Assembly: GCA_017501055.1 (NCBI GenBank)
Contig: JAFVXP010000106.1
Coordinates: forward strand, 1-5,277
Source: Clostridia bacterium
Lineage (GTDB): Bacteria > Bacillota > Clostridia > Oscillospirales > CAG-382
Reading direction: 5' to 3'
Length of the DNA stretch: 5,277 bases
Shown here: positions 1-5,277 of the stretch, piece by piece
Layout of the letters: every line of letters begins with the position of its first letter
Position numbering within the stretch: position 1 is the stretch's first letter
Position numbers and translations under genes: made by a program
Notes under the pieces: generated by a model
What the model saw: only the letters and a program-made list of their open reading frames with translations
Told to the model about the DNA's origin: nothing
Database searches by the model: none

Positions 1-1
1 A

Positions 2-421
2 AAGCGTAACTTTATAATTATCGCTTCTGAAGGAATGGGTAAGGATTACGGCGAAGAATTAAGCAATATGATTCAACAGAGAAGCGGTATAGAATCCCGT
101 TTTGCAAGACTTGCTCATATCCAGCGTGGCGGCTCTCCCACATTGCGTGACAGAGTGCTCGCAACCCAGATGGGCTGTGCTGCCGTTGAAAACCTTGTTG
201 AAGGACAGATGAAGCAGGTTATGTGTCTTCGTGGCAATAATATTATTGCTATGGATATTTACGATGCTTTGACGGTCGATAAGCTTATGAAGGGTAAGCT
301 CAAACCCGAAGAAGAAGCAGCAATTCCTCCCAACAAGCTTTACGATATGAAACGTATCGTATCCGACAAACAGGCGCATAAGGTATATCTCAATTACGTA
401 ATCGACCATATAACCCTTTAA
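2..421 (+). CDS. pfkA: 6-phosphofructokinase, C-terminal part (5' end outside window)
   Basis: This enzyme phosphorylates fructose-6-phosphate to fructose-1,6-bisphosphate in cytoplasmic glycolysis. The frame is already open at the left edge, so only the last 139 residues are visible. The diagnostic PfkA segment HIQRGGSP is at visible residues 39-46, followed by RDRVLATQMG. By analogy with E. coli PfkA, R33, H39 and R42 of this fragment match the fructose-6-phosphate-contacting R243, H249 and R252. The EG of the conserved strand near residue 10 (IIIASEG) also fits. The C-terminus, with KLYDMKRIVSD followed by about 14 more residues, runs somewhat past the usual bacterial end. The phosphoryl-donor determinants lie upstream, so an ATP-dependent enzyme cannot be told from a pyrophosphate-dependent one. 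The next promoter lies 74 bases downstream, so this gene ends its own transcription unit. The family call is very secure. Confidence 0.95.
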   Translation, partial: KRNFIIIASEGMGKDYGEELSNMIQQRSGIESRFARLAHIQRGGSPTLRDRVLATQMGCAAVENLVEGQMKQVMCLRGNNIIAMDIYDALTVDKLMKGKLKPEEEAAIPPNKLYDMKRIVSDKQAHKVYLNYVIDHITL

Positions 422-433
422 TACGTCCGAAAA

Positions 434-451
434 CGCTTGAAAAATCAAGCG
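434..451 (+). other. Small hairpin after pfkA, possible weak terminator
   Basis: A perfect 7-bp inverted repeat (CGCTTGA / TCAAGCG) with an AAAA loop starts 13 bases after the pfkA stop. No U-run follows on the + strand; the next bases are AAAATAAAC. It is therefore at best a weak or factor-assisted terminator, or a 3'-end-stabilising stem. On the - strand the stem is followed by TTTT, but no - strand gene is supported there. Confidence 0.4.
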
Positions 452-494
452 AAAATAAACTTTGTGAATAAATTGTAAACAAATCAAAAATAGC

Positions 495-523
495 TTGCAT
501 TTACCATTCTTCTTTGCTATAAT
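495..523 (+). promoter_or_regulatory. Sigma-A promoter of the small orphan gene
   Basis: The -35 element TTGCAT (495-500) and a perfect -10 TATAAT (518-523) are separated by exactly 17 bases. The expected transcription start is near 529-531. This places the ATG at 539 only about 8-10 bases into the message and favours the TTG start at 572, which would have a leader of roughly 42 bases. Confidence 0.8.
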
Positions 524-556
524 CTACGAAGGATATTAATGTGGATTAATTTTGTG

Positions 557-564
557 AGAAGGTG
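557..564 (+). promoter_or_regulatory. Ribosome binding site that decides the TTG start at 572
   Basis: AGAAGGTG matches seven of eight bases of the consensus AGGAGGTG and ends 7 bases before the TTG at 572. The competing in-frame ATG at 539 has GAAGGA at 528-533, but that site would sit at or upstream of the predicted transcript 5' end. Confidence 0.7.
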
Positions 565-571
565 TGTAGAA

Positions 572-751
572 TTGAAAAAACAATACGGCATTCCTGAATT
601 AGATATAATAGTGTTTGACATAAAAGACATCATCACTCACTCGCTTGCTACTGAAGATGGTGATGACGTTATTGACGCCAGCAAAGTGCCGGGATGGGAT
701 TTTAATATGGGCTATGATGGCACTATTTATTCTCCTTGGGGTCCGATGTAA
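572..751 (+). CDS. Small acidic protein of unknown function (59 aa)
   Basis: I do not recognise this as a named family. The TTG start is chosen from the strong Shine-Dalgarno at 557-564 and the promoter position; an in-frame ATG at 539 would add 11 residues. The protein begins MKKQYGIPELDIIVFDIKDI, then has an Asp-rich middle (EDGDDVID, residues 28-35) and an aromatic, Gly/Pro-rich tail with W42, F44, Y48, Y53 and W56. It has no Cys, signal peptide or membrane segment, and its net charge is about -7. From memory, short Clostridia and Bacteroidetes proteins with a Y-x-x-PE-(hydrophobic)-DIIT-S type N-terminus are common and uncharacterised. A precursor-peptide role is conceivable, but no modifying enzyme or transporter is visible nearby. 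It has its own promoter and a strong terminator, so it is a monocistronic unit. The existence of the gene is well supported; its function is unknown. Confidence 0.75.
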   Translation: MKKQYGIPELDIIVFDIKDIITHSLATEDGDDVIDASKVPGWDFNMGYDGTIYSPWGPM

Positions 752-787
752 TTCCTAAAAGGTTAACAGTAACTTGGCTTAATTATT

Positions 788-820
788 AAACAGTCATACG
801 AAAGTATGGCTGTTTTTTCT
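788..820 (+). terminator. Strong intrinsic terminator of the small gene
   Basis: A 10-bp stem (790-799 with 804-813, one G-U pair at 794/809) closes on a GAAA tetraloop (800-803) and is followed by a run of six T (813-818) and then CTTT. Two further A-T pairs extend the base. It lies 36 bases after the stop codon of the small gene and insulates it from rlmB. Confidence 0.9.
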
Positions 821-830
821 TTGTAAAAAA

Positions 831-856
831 TCGCTTTCTGAAGGGCAAAAAAGCGA
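831..856 (+). other. Inverted repeat between terminator and rlmB promoter
   Basis: TCGCTTT (831-837) and AAAGCGA (850-856) form a perfect 7-bp stem with a 12-base loop. It ends 8 bases upstream of the -35 box of the rlmB promoter. It could be a second weak terminator stem, an upstream regulator site, or chance. Nothing in the sequence decides between these. Confidence 0.3.
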
Positions 857-864
857 ATGTTGGA

Positions 865-893
865 TTGACACTTGGACTTGTCTGTGATATAAT
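865..893 (+). promoter_or_regulatory. Consensus sigma-A promoter with extended -10, upstream of rlmB
   Basis: TTGACA (865-870) and TATAAT (888-893) are both perfect consensus with a 17-base spacer. TGA directly precedes the -10 (885-887), giving an extended -10. Transcription should start near 900, leaving a leader of about 26 bases before the ATG at 926. It should drive rlmB and the membrane protein gene behind it. Confidence 0.92.
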
Positions 894-925
894 ATATTGG
901 ATTATGTTTTTTGGGAGAAAAATAT

Positions 926-1693
926 ATGCGTGATAAGCGAATTTCAAAGAACGAAACCGCAGAAGAAGGACTCTTTATCGGCAGAAATGCCGTTATGGAA
1001 TTGCTCAAAAGCGGCAGAACTATCGATAAAATTTATATAAAAAACGATTCAAACGAAGGCGTTCTTGCTGTCATACGTGCAAAAGCATCCGAAAAACGTG
1101 TTCCTGTTGTCGAGACCGATTCAAGAAGGCTTGACCGTCTTGCCGAAGGCGGTGTGCATCAGGGTGTTATTGCCGTTGCGGCAGAGACCGATTATTTGTC
1201 GGTTGACCAGCTTTTGGCACTGACTGCCGAAAAGGGTGAAAAGCCTTTCTATTTGATATGCGATTCGATAAACGACCCTCATAATCTCGGCGCACTCATA
1301 AGAAGCGCAAACTGCGCCGGACTTAACGGTGTTATAATCCCAAAGCGCCGTGCAGTGGGTGTTAACGGAACGGTTGCCAAATCAAGCGCAGGTGCGGTCT
1401 TTGCAATGCCTATTGCAAGGGTTTCGAACCTTGCCAATGCCGTCAAGACTCTTAAAGAAAACGGCGTTTGGATATGGGCTGTCGAAGCAGGCGGAAGACC
1501 TTATTACGAGCAGGATTTTAAGGGCTCGTGTGCGCTTATCCTTGGTAGTGAGGGCGAAGGCGTGAGCGATATTTTGAAAAAAGAAAGCGATTTTATTGCA
1601 GGTATACCGATGTACGGTACCGTAAATTCGCTTAACGTTTCCGCCGCAGGCGCAATAGTAATGTTTGAAGCATCAAAACAACGCAATTCATAA
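926..1693 (+). CDS. rlmB: 23S rRNA 2'-O-methyltransferase, RlmB/TrmH group (SPOUT family)
   Basis: This is an S-adenosylmethionine-dependent ribose methyltransferase of the SPOUT (trefoil-knot) class. RlmB members methylate the guanosine equivalent to G2251 in the 23S rRNA P-loop. The ATG at 926 is chosen because GGGAG (913-917) lies 8 bases upstream; the in-frame TTG at 911 would overlap that site. At 255 residues it has the normal family length. Residues 16-90 (from LFIGRNAVMELL to HQGVIAVAA) form the L30e-like substrate-binding domain. Motif 1 is DPHNLGALIRSA (117-128, N120 and R126). Motif 2 is ILGSEGEGV (205-213). Motif 3 is IPMYGTVNSLNVSAA (227-241, S235, N237), which forms the knot and cofactor pocket. 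All catalytic-site motifs look intact. Group assignment (RlmB rather than another TrmH paralogue) is by overall resemblance. The usual cysS and mrnC neighbours seen in many Firmicutes are absent here. Confidence 0.92.
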   Translation: MRDKRISKNETAEEGLFIGRNAVMELLKSGRTIDKIYIKNDSNEGVLAVIRAKASEKRVPVVETDSRRLDRLAEGGVHQGVIAVAAETDYLSVDQLLALTAEKGEKPFYLICDSINDPHNLGALIRSANCAGLNGVIIPKRRAVGVNGTVAKSSAGAVFAMPIARVSNLANAVKTLKENGVWIWAVEAGGRPYYEQDFKGSCALILGSEGEGVSDILKKESDFIAGIPMYGTVNSLNVSAAGAIVMFEASKQRNS

Positions 1694-1713
1694 AAGTTAT
1701 TTTGGAAAAGAGC

Positions 1714-1719
1714 AGGTGA
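1714..1719 (+). promoter_or_regulatory. Ribosome binding site that decides the start at 1725
   Basis: AGGTGA sits 5 bases before the ATG at 1725. An in-frame ATG at 1665 lies inside the end of rlmB with no convincing Shine-Dalgarno, so 1725 is preferred and the two genes do not overlap. Confidence 0.75.
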
Positions 1720-1724
1720 AATCA

Positions 1725-4244
1725 ATGCCTAACCAAAAAGGCGAAAAGACCTCTAAAGACATACTTTCTCTGCTTCAGGAAGCAGAAGAACTTAATAGAG
1801 CCGATATGGGTTCAAGCTTGTCTTCACGCAAGACGGAGCTTGAAAATACAGTCGTAGCATCGGAAGAAGCTCCTAAAAAGCCCCATACGAAGATAACAAA
1901 GCGTATCAATGCCGAAACGGCAGAACTTATCGACCAATACAGCACTCGCAAGGTAGACCCGTTGAGCGATACTCAAAAGCTTCGTATTAAGCTTGCGGAG
2001 CAAAACGAAAACTCCGAGCTTTTGGGCTATCTTACAGAGGAAAACACGGCTACTACGAGCAAGCGTGTCGAGAAGCTTTACGAGATGATCAACGATGCCC
2101 GTACCTTAACCTTGTCAGATGCCGAAAAGGTTCCTCCGAAGGGTATGGATCCCCGTCGTTTCTCTGACGAAACTCCCGATATCGAACCGAGAGAATATAC
2201 ACAGGAGCAGATGTTCCCTCTCGGCGATACTCTTCATTTTGAAGCGGAAGCTGACGAGCACGAGGTTGCAAGCTTCGATTCGGATTATGAAAAGCTTACC
2301 GAAAAGGTCACAAACCGTGAATTGAGCTTTGAAAACGAAGAAGTAACCGAAGGTCAGATACAGTTTGACGACGATAATCTCCCCTTAATGGGTGAGGAAG
2401 ACCTTGACGAGACCGATATAAACCTCCGCCTTGCTTTCGAAATGATGGAAGATGAAGACGGTGCTCTCGATAAGATCGCCGAGAAAAACCGTATTAAGAG
2501 CCGTCGTGAACGTAAGGAGCACGAAGCCGAAACAACGCTTAAATATACCGCACGTGAGCAGAACGCAATCGTTGCTTCACGCTACCGTAAGCGTATGAGA
2601 AAATCGTTAATTCGTATAATTCTCGTTTCGCTTCTTTCACTTGGTATATTGTTCCTCGAGCTTGCAACTAAGGACAGCACCTTCCATTCCGATTTCACAA
2701 AGCAGGGAAGCTACGGTATACTTTATATTCTTATCGACCTTCAGCTTTTGTTCTTCATCGGACTGCTTATGCTCGATGCGATCCGTGACGGTATAAGCTC
2801 TTTGTTCAAACTGCAATTAAATACGAACAGCCTGCTTGCTGTTTCGCTTTTCTTCGCAACTGCATATTCGTTGGTTCTCCTGTTTACAGAACCGCAATCG
2901 CCTGATATAAAGCTTTATAATCTCCCTGCGGCGTTTGCTTCGCTTTGTGCGGCAATTTCATATTATATGTGCGCACGCAAGGATTACAGATGCTTCCGTA
3001 TCGTTGCGTCGAAACGTCCTAAATATACCGCTTGCGAGCTTAAGGGCGGTACAAAGGAAGCAGACGAGTTTTATAAATATCTCTTGGAAGACAGCGATAT
3101 CTATACCGTAAAGCGTGCGGGATTTGTCGATGGCTTCATCGAAAGAACCGAAAGACGTTCCAAGTTTGAGGACGTACTCAACCTTATCGTTCCGCTTATC
3201 TTCGTTGCAGGTGTGGCTTTGTTCATAACCATGAGCCTTATGGGTAACGATATGGTCGATGCATATTCCGCATTTTCAATAATTATTGCGGCAAGTATTC
3301 CCGCAACCTCGTTCTTTATGGTAACGCTACCTGTTATTTCTGCAAACAAAATCGGCAGAAAGCATTCAACCGCATTTATCGGTAATGCTATCGCCGAGGA
3401 ATATTCAACCGCTTCGGTTCTATCATTTGCAGATACCGAGGTTTATCCGGCAAACCTTGTTAAAATCACCAATATCCGTATGTACGGCGACAATAGGATA
3501 GATGCGGTCATAACCGACCTCGCAAGACTTTTCAGCCACGTCGGCGGACCGCTTTCAAAGGTCCTTTCCGCAACGTTAAGCGGACAGTTCGAAAAGCCTT
3601 CGATGATACGTATCATCGAAAGTGCCAACGACGGTCTTTGCGTTGCTATGGACGGACATAACTACTTTATCGGCAAACGCTCGTATATGCGCCGTTACCG
3701 CTTTGAAGCACCTGTTGACGAGGGTGACGAGGCTTATGAAAACGGCGTCGGCTCGGTAATGTACGTTATTATCAACGAAAAGCTTGCGGCAAAGCTTTAT
3801 ATAAGATATTCAATCAACCCCTTGTTCGATTCACTTTTGAAGGATATGTATAAAGCAGGTCTTTGCCTCGGTATAAAGACGCTCGACCCGAACATTAATA
3901 ACGACCTTATCAACCGTGCGATAAAATTCCGCAAATGCCCCATATCCGTTCTTCGTGCGACCGATTCCGAGGACGTTGCAGGCGAAGTGGCAAGAGTTGA
4001 CAGCGGTGTCGTTTGTAACTCCACGCTGCATAATTTCCTAAAAATGTTCGCACTTTGCGATAAGACCCGTCATTTAACCAAGAGTAACGTAATAATTACC
4101 GTCATAAGTGTTATTCTTTCCTTCCTCACCGTTTCCTTCCTTGCGGTAACGGGAGCGATAGGCGCAATAACCTCTCTCCATGCAGTTGCATTCCAGCTTT
4201 TCTGGCTGTTGCCTGTCTGGTTGATATCATTTTTGATGATGTAA
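1725..4244 (+). CDS. Degenerate P1B-type ATPase-like membrane protein, probably catalytically dead (839 aa)
   Basis: Residues 1-292 are hydrophilic and strongly acidic, ending in a Lys/Arg cluster (285-296). I then see eight likely membrane helices at about 294-313, 331-350, 366-388, 400-416, 484-505, 514-538, 787-809 and 815-838. This is the 4 + 2 + 2 order of P1B-type metal ATPases. A 67-residue loop (417-483) occupies the actuator position but has no TGE. The IP of helix 6 (525-526) precedes a loop with F568-A569-D570-T571 where the family has DKTGT; A569 falls at the phospho-Asp spacing (44 residues, as in SERCA). The nucleotide-domain pattern survives weakly: GGPLSKVL (607-614) at the HP position and DGHNYFIGKRSYM (643-655) at the GNxxLM position. 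TGDN is replaced by TLDPN (719-723), and the GDGxNDxP hinge is absent. Ion pumping is unlikely; a scaffold or sensor role is possible. It lies 31 bases after rlmB, with no terminator between, so co-transcription is likely. A divergent but active enzyme is the main alternative. Confidence 0.75.
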   Translation: MPNQKGEKTSKDILSLLQEAEELNRADMGSSLSSRKTELENTVVASEEAPKKPHTKITKRINAETAELIDQYSTRKVDPLSDTQKLRIKLAEQNENSELLGYLTEENTATTSKRVEKLYEMINDARTLTLSDAEKVPPKGMDPRRFSDETPDIEPREYTQEQMFPLGDTLHFEAEADEHEVASFDSDYEKLTEKVTNRELSFENEEVTEGQIQFDDDNLPLMGEEDLDETDINLRLAFEMMEDEDGALDKIAEKNRIKSRRERKEHEAETTLKYTAREQNAIVASRYRKRMRKSLIRIILVSLLSLGILFLELATKDSTFHSDFTKQGSYGILYILIDLQLLFFIGLLMLDAIRDGISSLFKLQLNTNSLLAVSLFFATAYSLVLLFTEPQSPDIKLYNLPAAFASLCAAISYYMCARKDYRCFRIVASKRPKYTACELKGGTKEADEFYKYLLEDSDIYTVKRAGFVDGFIERTERRSKFEDVLNLIVPLIFVAGVALFITMSLMGNDMVDAYSAFSIIIAASIPATSFFMVTLPVISANKIGRKHSTAFIGNAIAEEYSTASVLSFADTEVYPANLVKITNIRMYGDNRIDAVITDLARLFSHVGGPLSKVLSATLSGQFEKPSMIRIIESANDGLCVAMDGHNYFIGKRSYMRRYRFEAPVDEGDEAYENGVGSVMYVIINEKLAAKLYIRYSINPLFDSLLKDMYKAGLCLGIKTLDPNINNDLINRAIKFRKCPISVLRATDSEDVAGEVARVDSGVVCNSTLHNFLKMFALCDKTRHLTKSNVIITVISVILSFLTVSFLAVTGAIGAITSLHAVAFQLFWLLPVWLISFLMM

Positions 4245-4299
4245 ATTCAACAAACTTGAAAAAATTTGGTTATTTCTCATAAAAAAGATAAAATTTCCC
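4245..4299 (+). other. AT-rich spacer without recognisable terminator
   Basis: These bases between the stop of the membrane protein gene and the next promoter contain no stable stem followed by a T-run. Transcription from the rlmB promoter may therefore continue into the EF-G-like gene, unless a factor-dependent terminator acts here. Confidence 0.4.
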
Positions 4300-4328
4300 T
4301 TGATTATTTGCTCTTTGTAATATATAAT
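4300..4328 (+). promoter_or_regulatory. Sigma-A promoter of the EF-G-like gene
   Basis: TTGATT (4300-4305) and a perfect TATAAT (4323-4328) are separated by 17 bases. The start of transcription is expected near 4335, giving a leader of about 31 bases. The GGAGGA ribosome binding site is at 4353-4358, 7 bases before the ATG. Confidence 0.8.
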
Positions 4329-4345
4329 ACAATTATTGTATTATA
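4323..4345. promoter_or_regulatory. Perfect 23-bp palindrome over the -10 and start site, candidate operator
   Basis: TATAATACAAT (4323-4333) and ATTGTATTATA (4335-4345) are exact reverse complements around a single central T at 4334. The left arm contains the entire -10 box, and the expected start site is at the centre. RNA would contain only the right arm, so a DNA-binding dimer is more plausible than an RNA hairpin. The arm sequence does not match the Fur, PerR, Zur or Rex consensus that I know. Confidence 0.5.
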
Positions 4346-4365
4346 ATCACTTGGAGGATACTATC

Positions 4366-5277
4366 ATGGCTAAGTTTACATCTTCTCAAATCAGAAATAT
4401 CTGCCTTGTCGGACATAGCGGCGACGGTAAAACTTCTTTTGCTGAAGCTATGCTCTATCTCGCAAAGGTAACCGACAGACTCGGTAAACCTTCCGAAGGC
4501 AATACTGTCTGTGATTTTGATCCCGAAGAAATAAAAAGAGGATATTCTATTTCGACTTCTCTTGCAAGCCTTGAATGGAAGGGTACGAAGATCAATTTGC
4601 TCGATGCTCCCGGTATGTTCGGCTTTGCAGGCGAATCAAAGGCAGCGGCTTCGGTTGCGGCAAGTACTGTTATCGTAGTTGACGCAAAGAGCGGCTGTAA
4701 GGTCGGTACAGAGCTTGCTTGGGAAGTATCCGCAGGTAAGCCCAAGGCTTTCTTTGTAAATAAGATCGACGACGAAAACTCCAATTTCGAAGCAACCTTC
4801 AACGGCTTGCGTGAACAGTTCGGTACTTCGGTTTGTCCCTTGCTTATCCCCTTCAATGAAGGTACAGGCGAAGTTGGTCTTTATAACCTCATAACCAACG
4901 AGGTCTTCACTTGCGAAAAGAAGACCGGTAAGAGAATCGAAATTGCTCTCCCCGAAAAATATCAATCGATGATAGATTCCTATAAGGAAGCTCTCGTTGA
5001 ATCTCTTGCTCTCACAAGCGAAGAGCTTATGGAAAAATTCCTTATGGAAGAGCCCTTCACCGAAGAAGAAAAGCACGAAGCACTTAACAGAGGTCTTTTG
5101 AGCGGTGACATAGCTCCCGTATTCTGCGGTTCCTCCACAGACCTTGCAGGTATCCGTTTCTTCCTCGATACTGCAGCGGCTTCCTTCGTTTCTCCGCTTG
5201 ATATTATGAAATATGCCGATGAAAACGGCGAAACCCAGCTTTTTGTATTCAAAGTCCTTGCCGATAACTTCGGTAAG
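4366..5277 (+). CDS. EF-G-like translational GTPase, N-terminal part (3' end outside window)
   Basis: The first 304 residues of an elongation factor G relative are visible; a full-length member is usually about 690 residues. The ATG has a strong GGAGGA 7 bases upstream. The GTPase motifs are in order: P-loop GHSGDGKT (16-23), switch I region KRGYSIS (57-63), G3 DAPG (80-83), G4 NKID (132-135) and G5 GSS (255-257). Residues 290-304 (QLFVFKVLADNFGK) begin the domain II beta-barrel. Canonical EF-G has DTPGH, whereas here DAPG is followed by Met, so the catalytic His is lost. The VGTELAW segment (113-119) and the DAPG form resemble the EF-G-2 class (FusA2-like, as in Thermus) more than housekeeping FusA. 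Canonical EF-G drives tRNA-mRNA translocation, while the role of EF-G-2 proteins is less settled. It is not a Tet(M)-type protein by these motifs, as far as I can judge. No rpsL, rpsG or tuf neighbours are visible, which also argues against the str-operon fusA. Confidence 0.9.
   Translation, partial: MAKFTSSQIRNICLVGHSGDGKTSFAEAMLYLAKVTDRLGKPSEGNTVCDFDPEEIKRGYSISTSLASLEWKGTKINLLDAPGMFGFAGESKAAASVAASTVIVVDAKSGCKVGTELAWEVSAGKPKAFFVNKIDDENSNFEATFNGLREQFGTSVCPLLIPFNEGTGEVGLYNLITNEVFTCEKKTGKRIEIALPEKYQSMIDSYKEALVESLALTSEELMEKFLMEEPFTEEEKHEALNRGLLSGDIAPVFCGSSTDLAGIRFFLDTAAASFVSPLDIMKYADENGETQLFVFKVLADNFGK

Noticed and set aside
59..487. Open frame on the - strand opposite the end of pfkA
   Set aside because: It is antisense to a clearly recognisable PfkA segment, has no recognisable domain and no supported promoter or ribosome binding site. 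It is a coding-strand shadow.
911..913. TTG as the start of the rlmB-like gene
   Set aside because: The codon touches the GGGAG ribosome binding site that serves the ATG at 926, and the five extra residues are not part of the family.
763..1008. Open frame on the - strand across the rlmB promoter
   Set aside because: It covers a terminator, a consensus + strand promoter and the rlmB start, and shows no family features.
1333..1338. TATAAT inside the rlmB-like gene as an internal promoter
   Set aside because: No -35-like hexamer lies 16-18 bases upstream, and the sequence is explained by conserved codons of motif 1.
1350..1565. Second + strand open frame inside rlmB
   Set aside because: It is an alternative-frame shadow of the conserved methyltransferase core, with no ribosome binding site.
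1665..1667. ATG as the start of the membrane protein
   Set aside because: It lies within the end of the rlmB-like gene and lacks a ribosome binding site, whereas the ATG at 1725 has AGGTGA at the right distance.
4340..4345. - strand TATAAT in the palindrome as a divergent promoter
   Set aside because: There is no acceptable -35 at 16-18 bases (CATGAT at best), and no - strand gene follows.
4323..4347. Palindrome as a PerR or Fur box
   Set aside because: A TTATAAT half-site is present at 4341-4347, but the symmetry and spacing do not fit TTATAATNATTATAA or the 7-1-7 Fur pattern.
4455..5252. Three overlapping open frames on the - strand (4455-4856, 4636-5076, 4980-5252)
   Set aside because: They lie opposite the EF-G-like gene, whose GTPase motifs prove the + strand frame. 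Their translations are Ser/Leu/Phe-rich without any known motif.
1..5277. Mobile elements, CRISPR arrays, tRNA or rRNA genes
   Set aside because: I found no transposase, integrase, regularly spaced repeats, cloverleaf-like segment or rRNA-like sequence anywhere in the window.

Overview
The window looks like a chromosomal housekeeping stretch from a low-to-moderate GC Firmicute, most likely a gut-type member of the Clostridia. This rests on near-consensus sigma-A promoters with 17-bp spacers, strong AGGAGG-type ribosome binding sites, U-run terminators with a GNRA loop, and the flavour of the encoded proteins. All genes lie on the + strand. The taxonomic call is an inference, because no rRNA or other marker is complete here.

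Layout. (1) Positions 2-421 hold the C-terminal part of 6-phosphofructokinase (pfkA), whose start lies upstream of the window. (2) A short spacer carries a small hairpin and a clear promoter (495-523). That promoter drives a tiny acidic, cysteine-free 59-residue protein (572-751) of unknown function, closed by a strong intrinsic terminator (788-820). This small gene is therefore a separate transcription unit. (3) A perfect TTGACA-17-TATAAT promoter with an extended -10 (865-893) starts an apparent two-gene operon. The first gene is a 23S rRNA 2'-O-methyltransferase of the RlmB/TrmH group (926-1693). The second, 31 bases later, encodes an 839-residue membrane protein (1725-4244). (4) A 121-base spacer has no obvious terminator but contains a promoter (4300-4328) whose -10 and start site lie inside a perfect 23-bp palindrome. 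(5) An EF-G-like translational GTPase starts at 4366 and runs off the right edge.

The most striking item is the 839-residue protein. After a 290-residue acidic cytoplasmic region it has the eight-helix order and soluble-domain order of a P1B-type ATPase. The DKTGT phosphorylation motif, the actuator TGE, the TGDN motif and the GDGxNDxP hinge are all missing or altered. I read it as a catalytically dead P-type ATPase scaffold of unknown role, co-transcribed with an rRNA modification gene and next to a translation-factor paralogue. The EF-G-like protein is also unusual, since the catalytic His after the G3 motif is Met. A ribosome-linked theme joins the flanking genes, but a functional link of the membrane protein to translation is only suggested by position.
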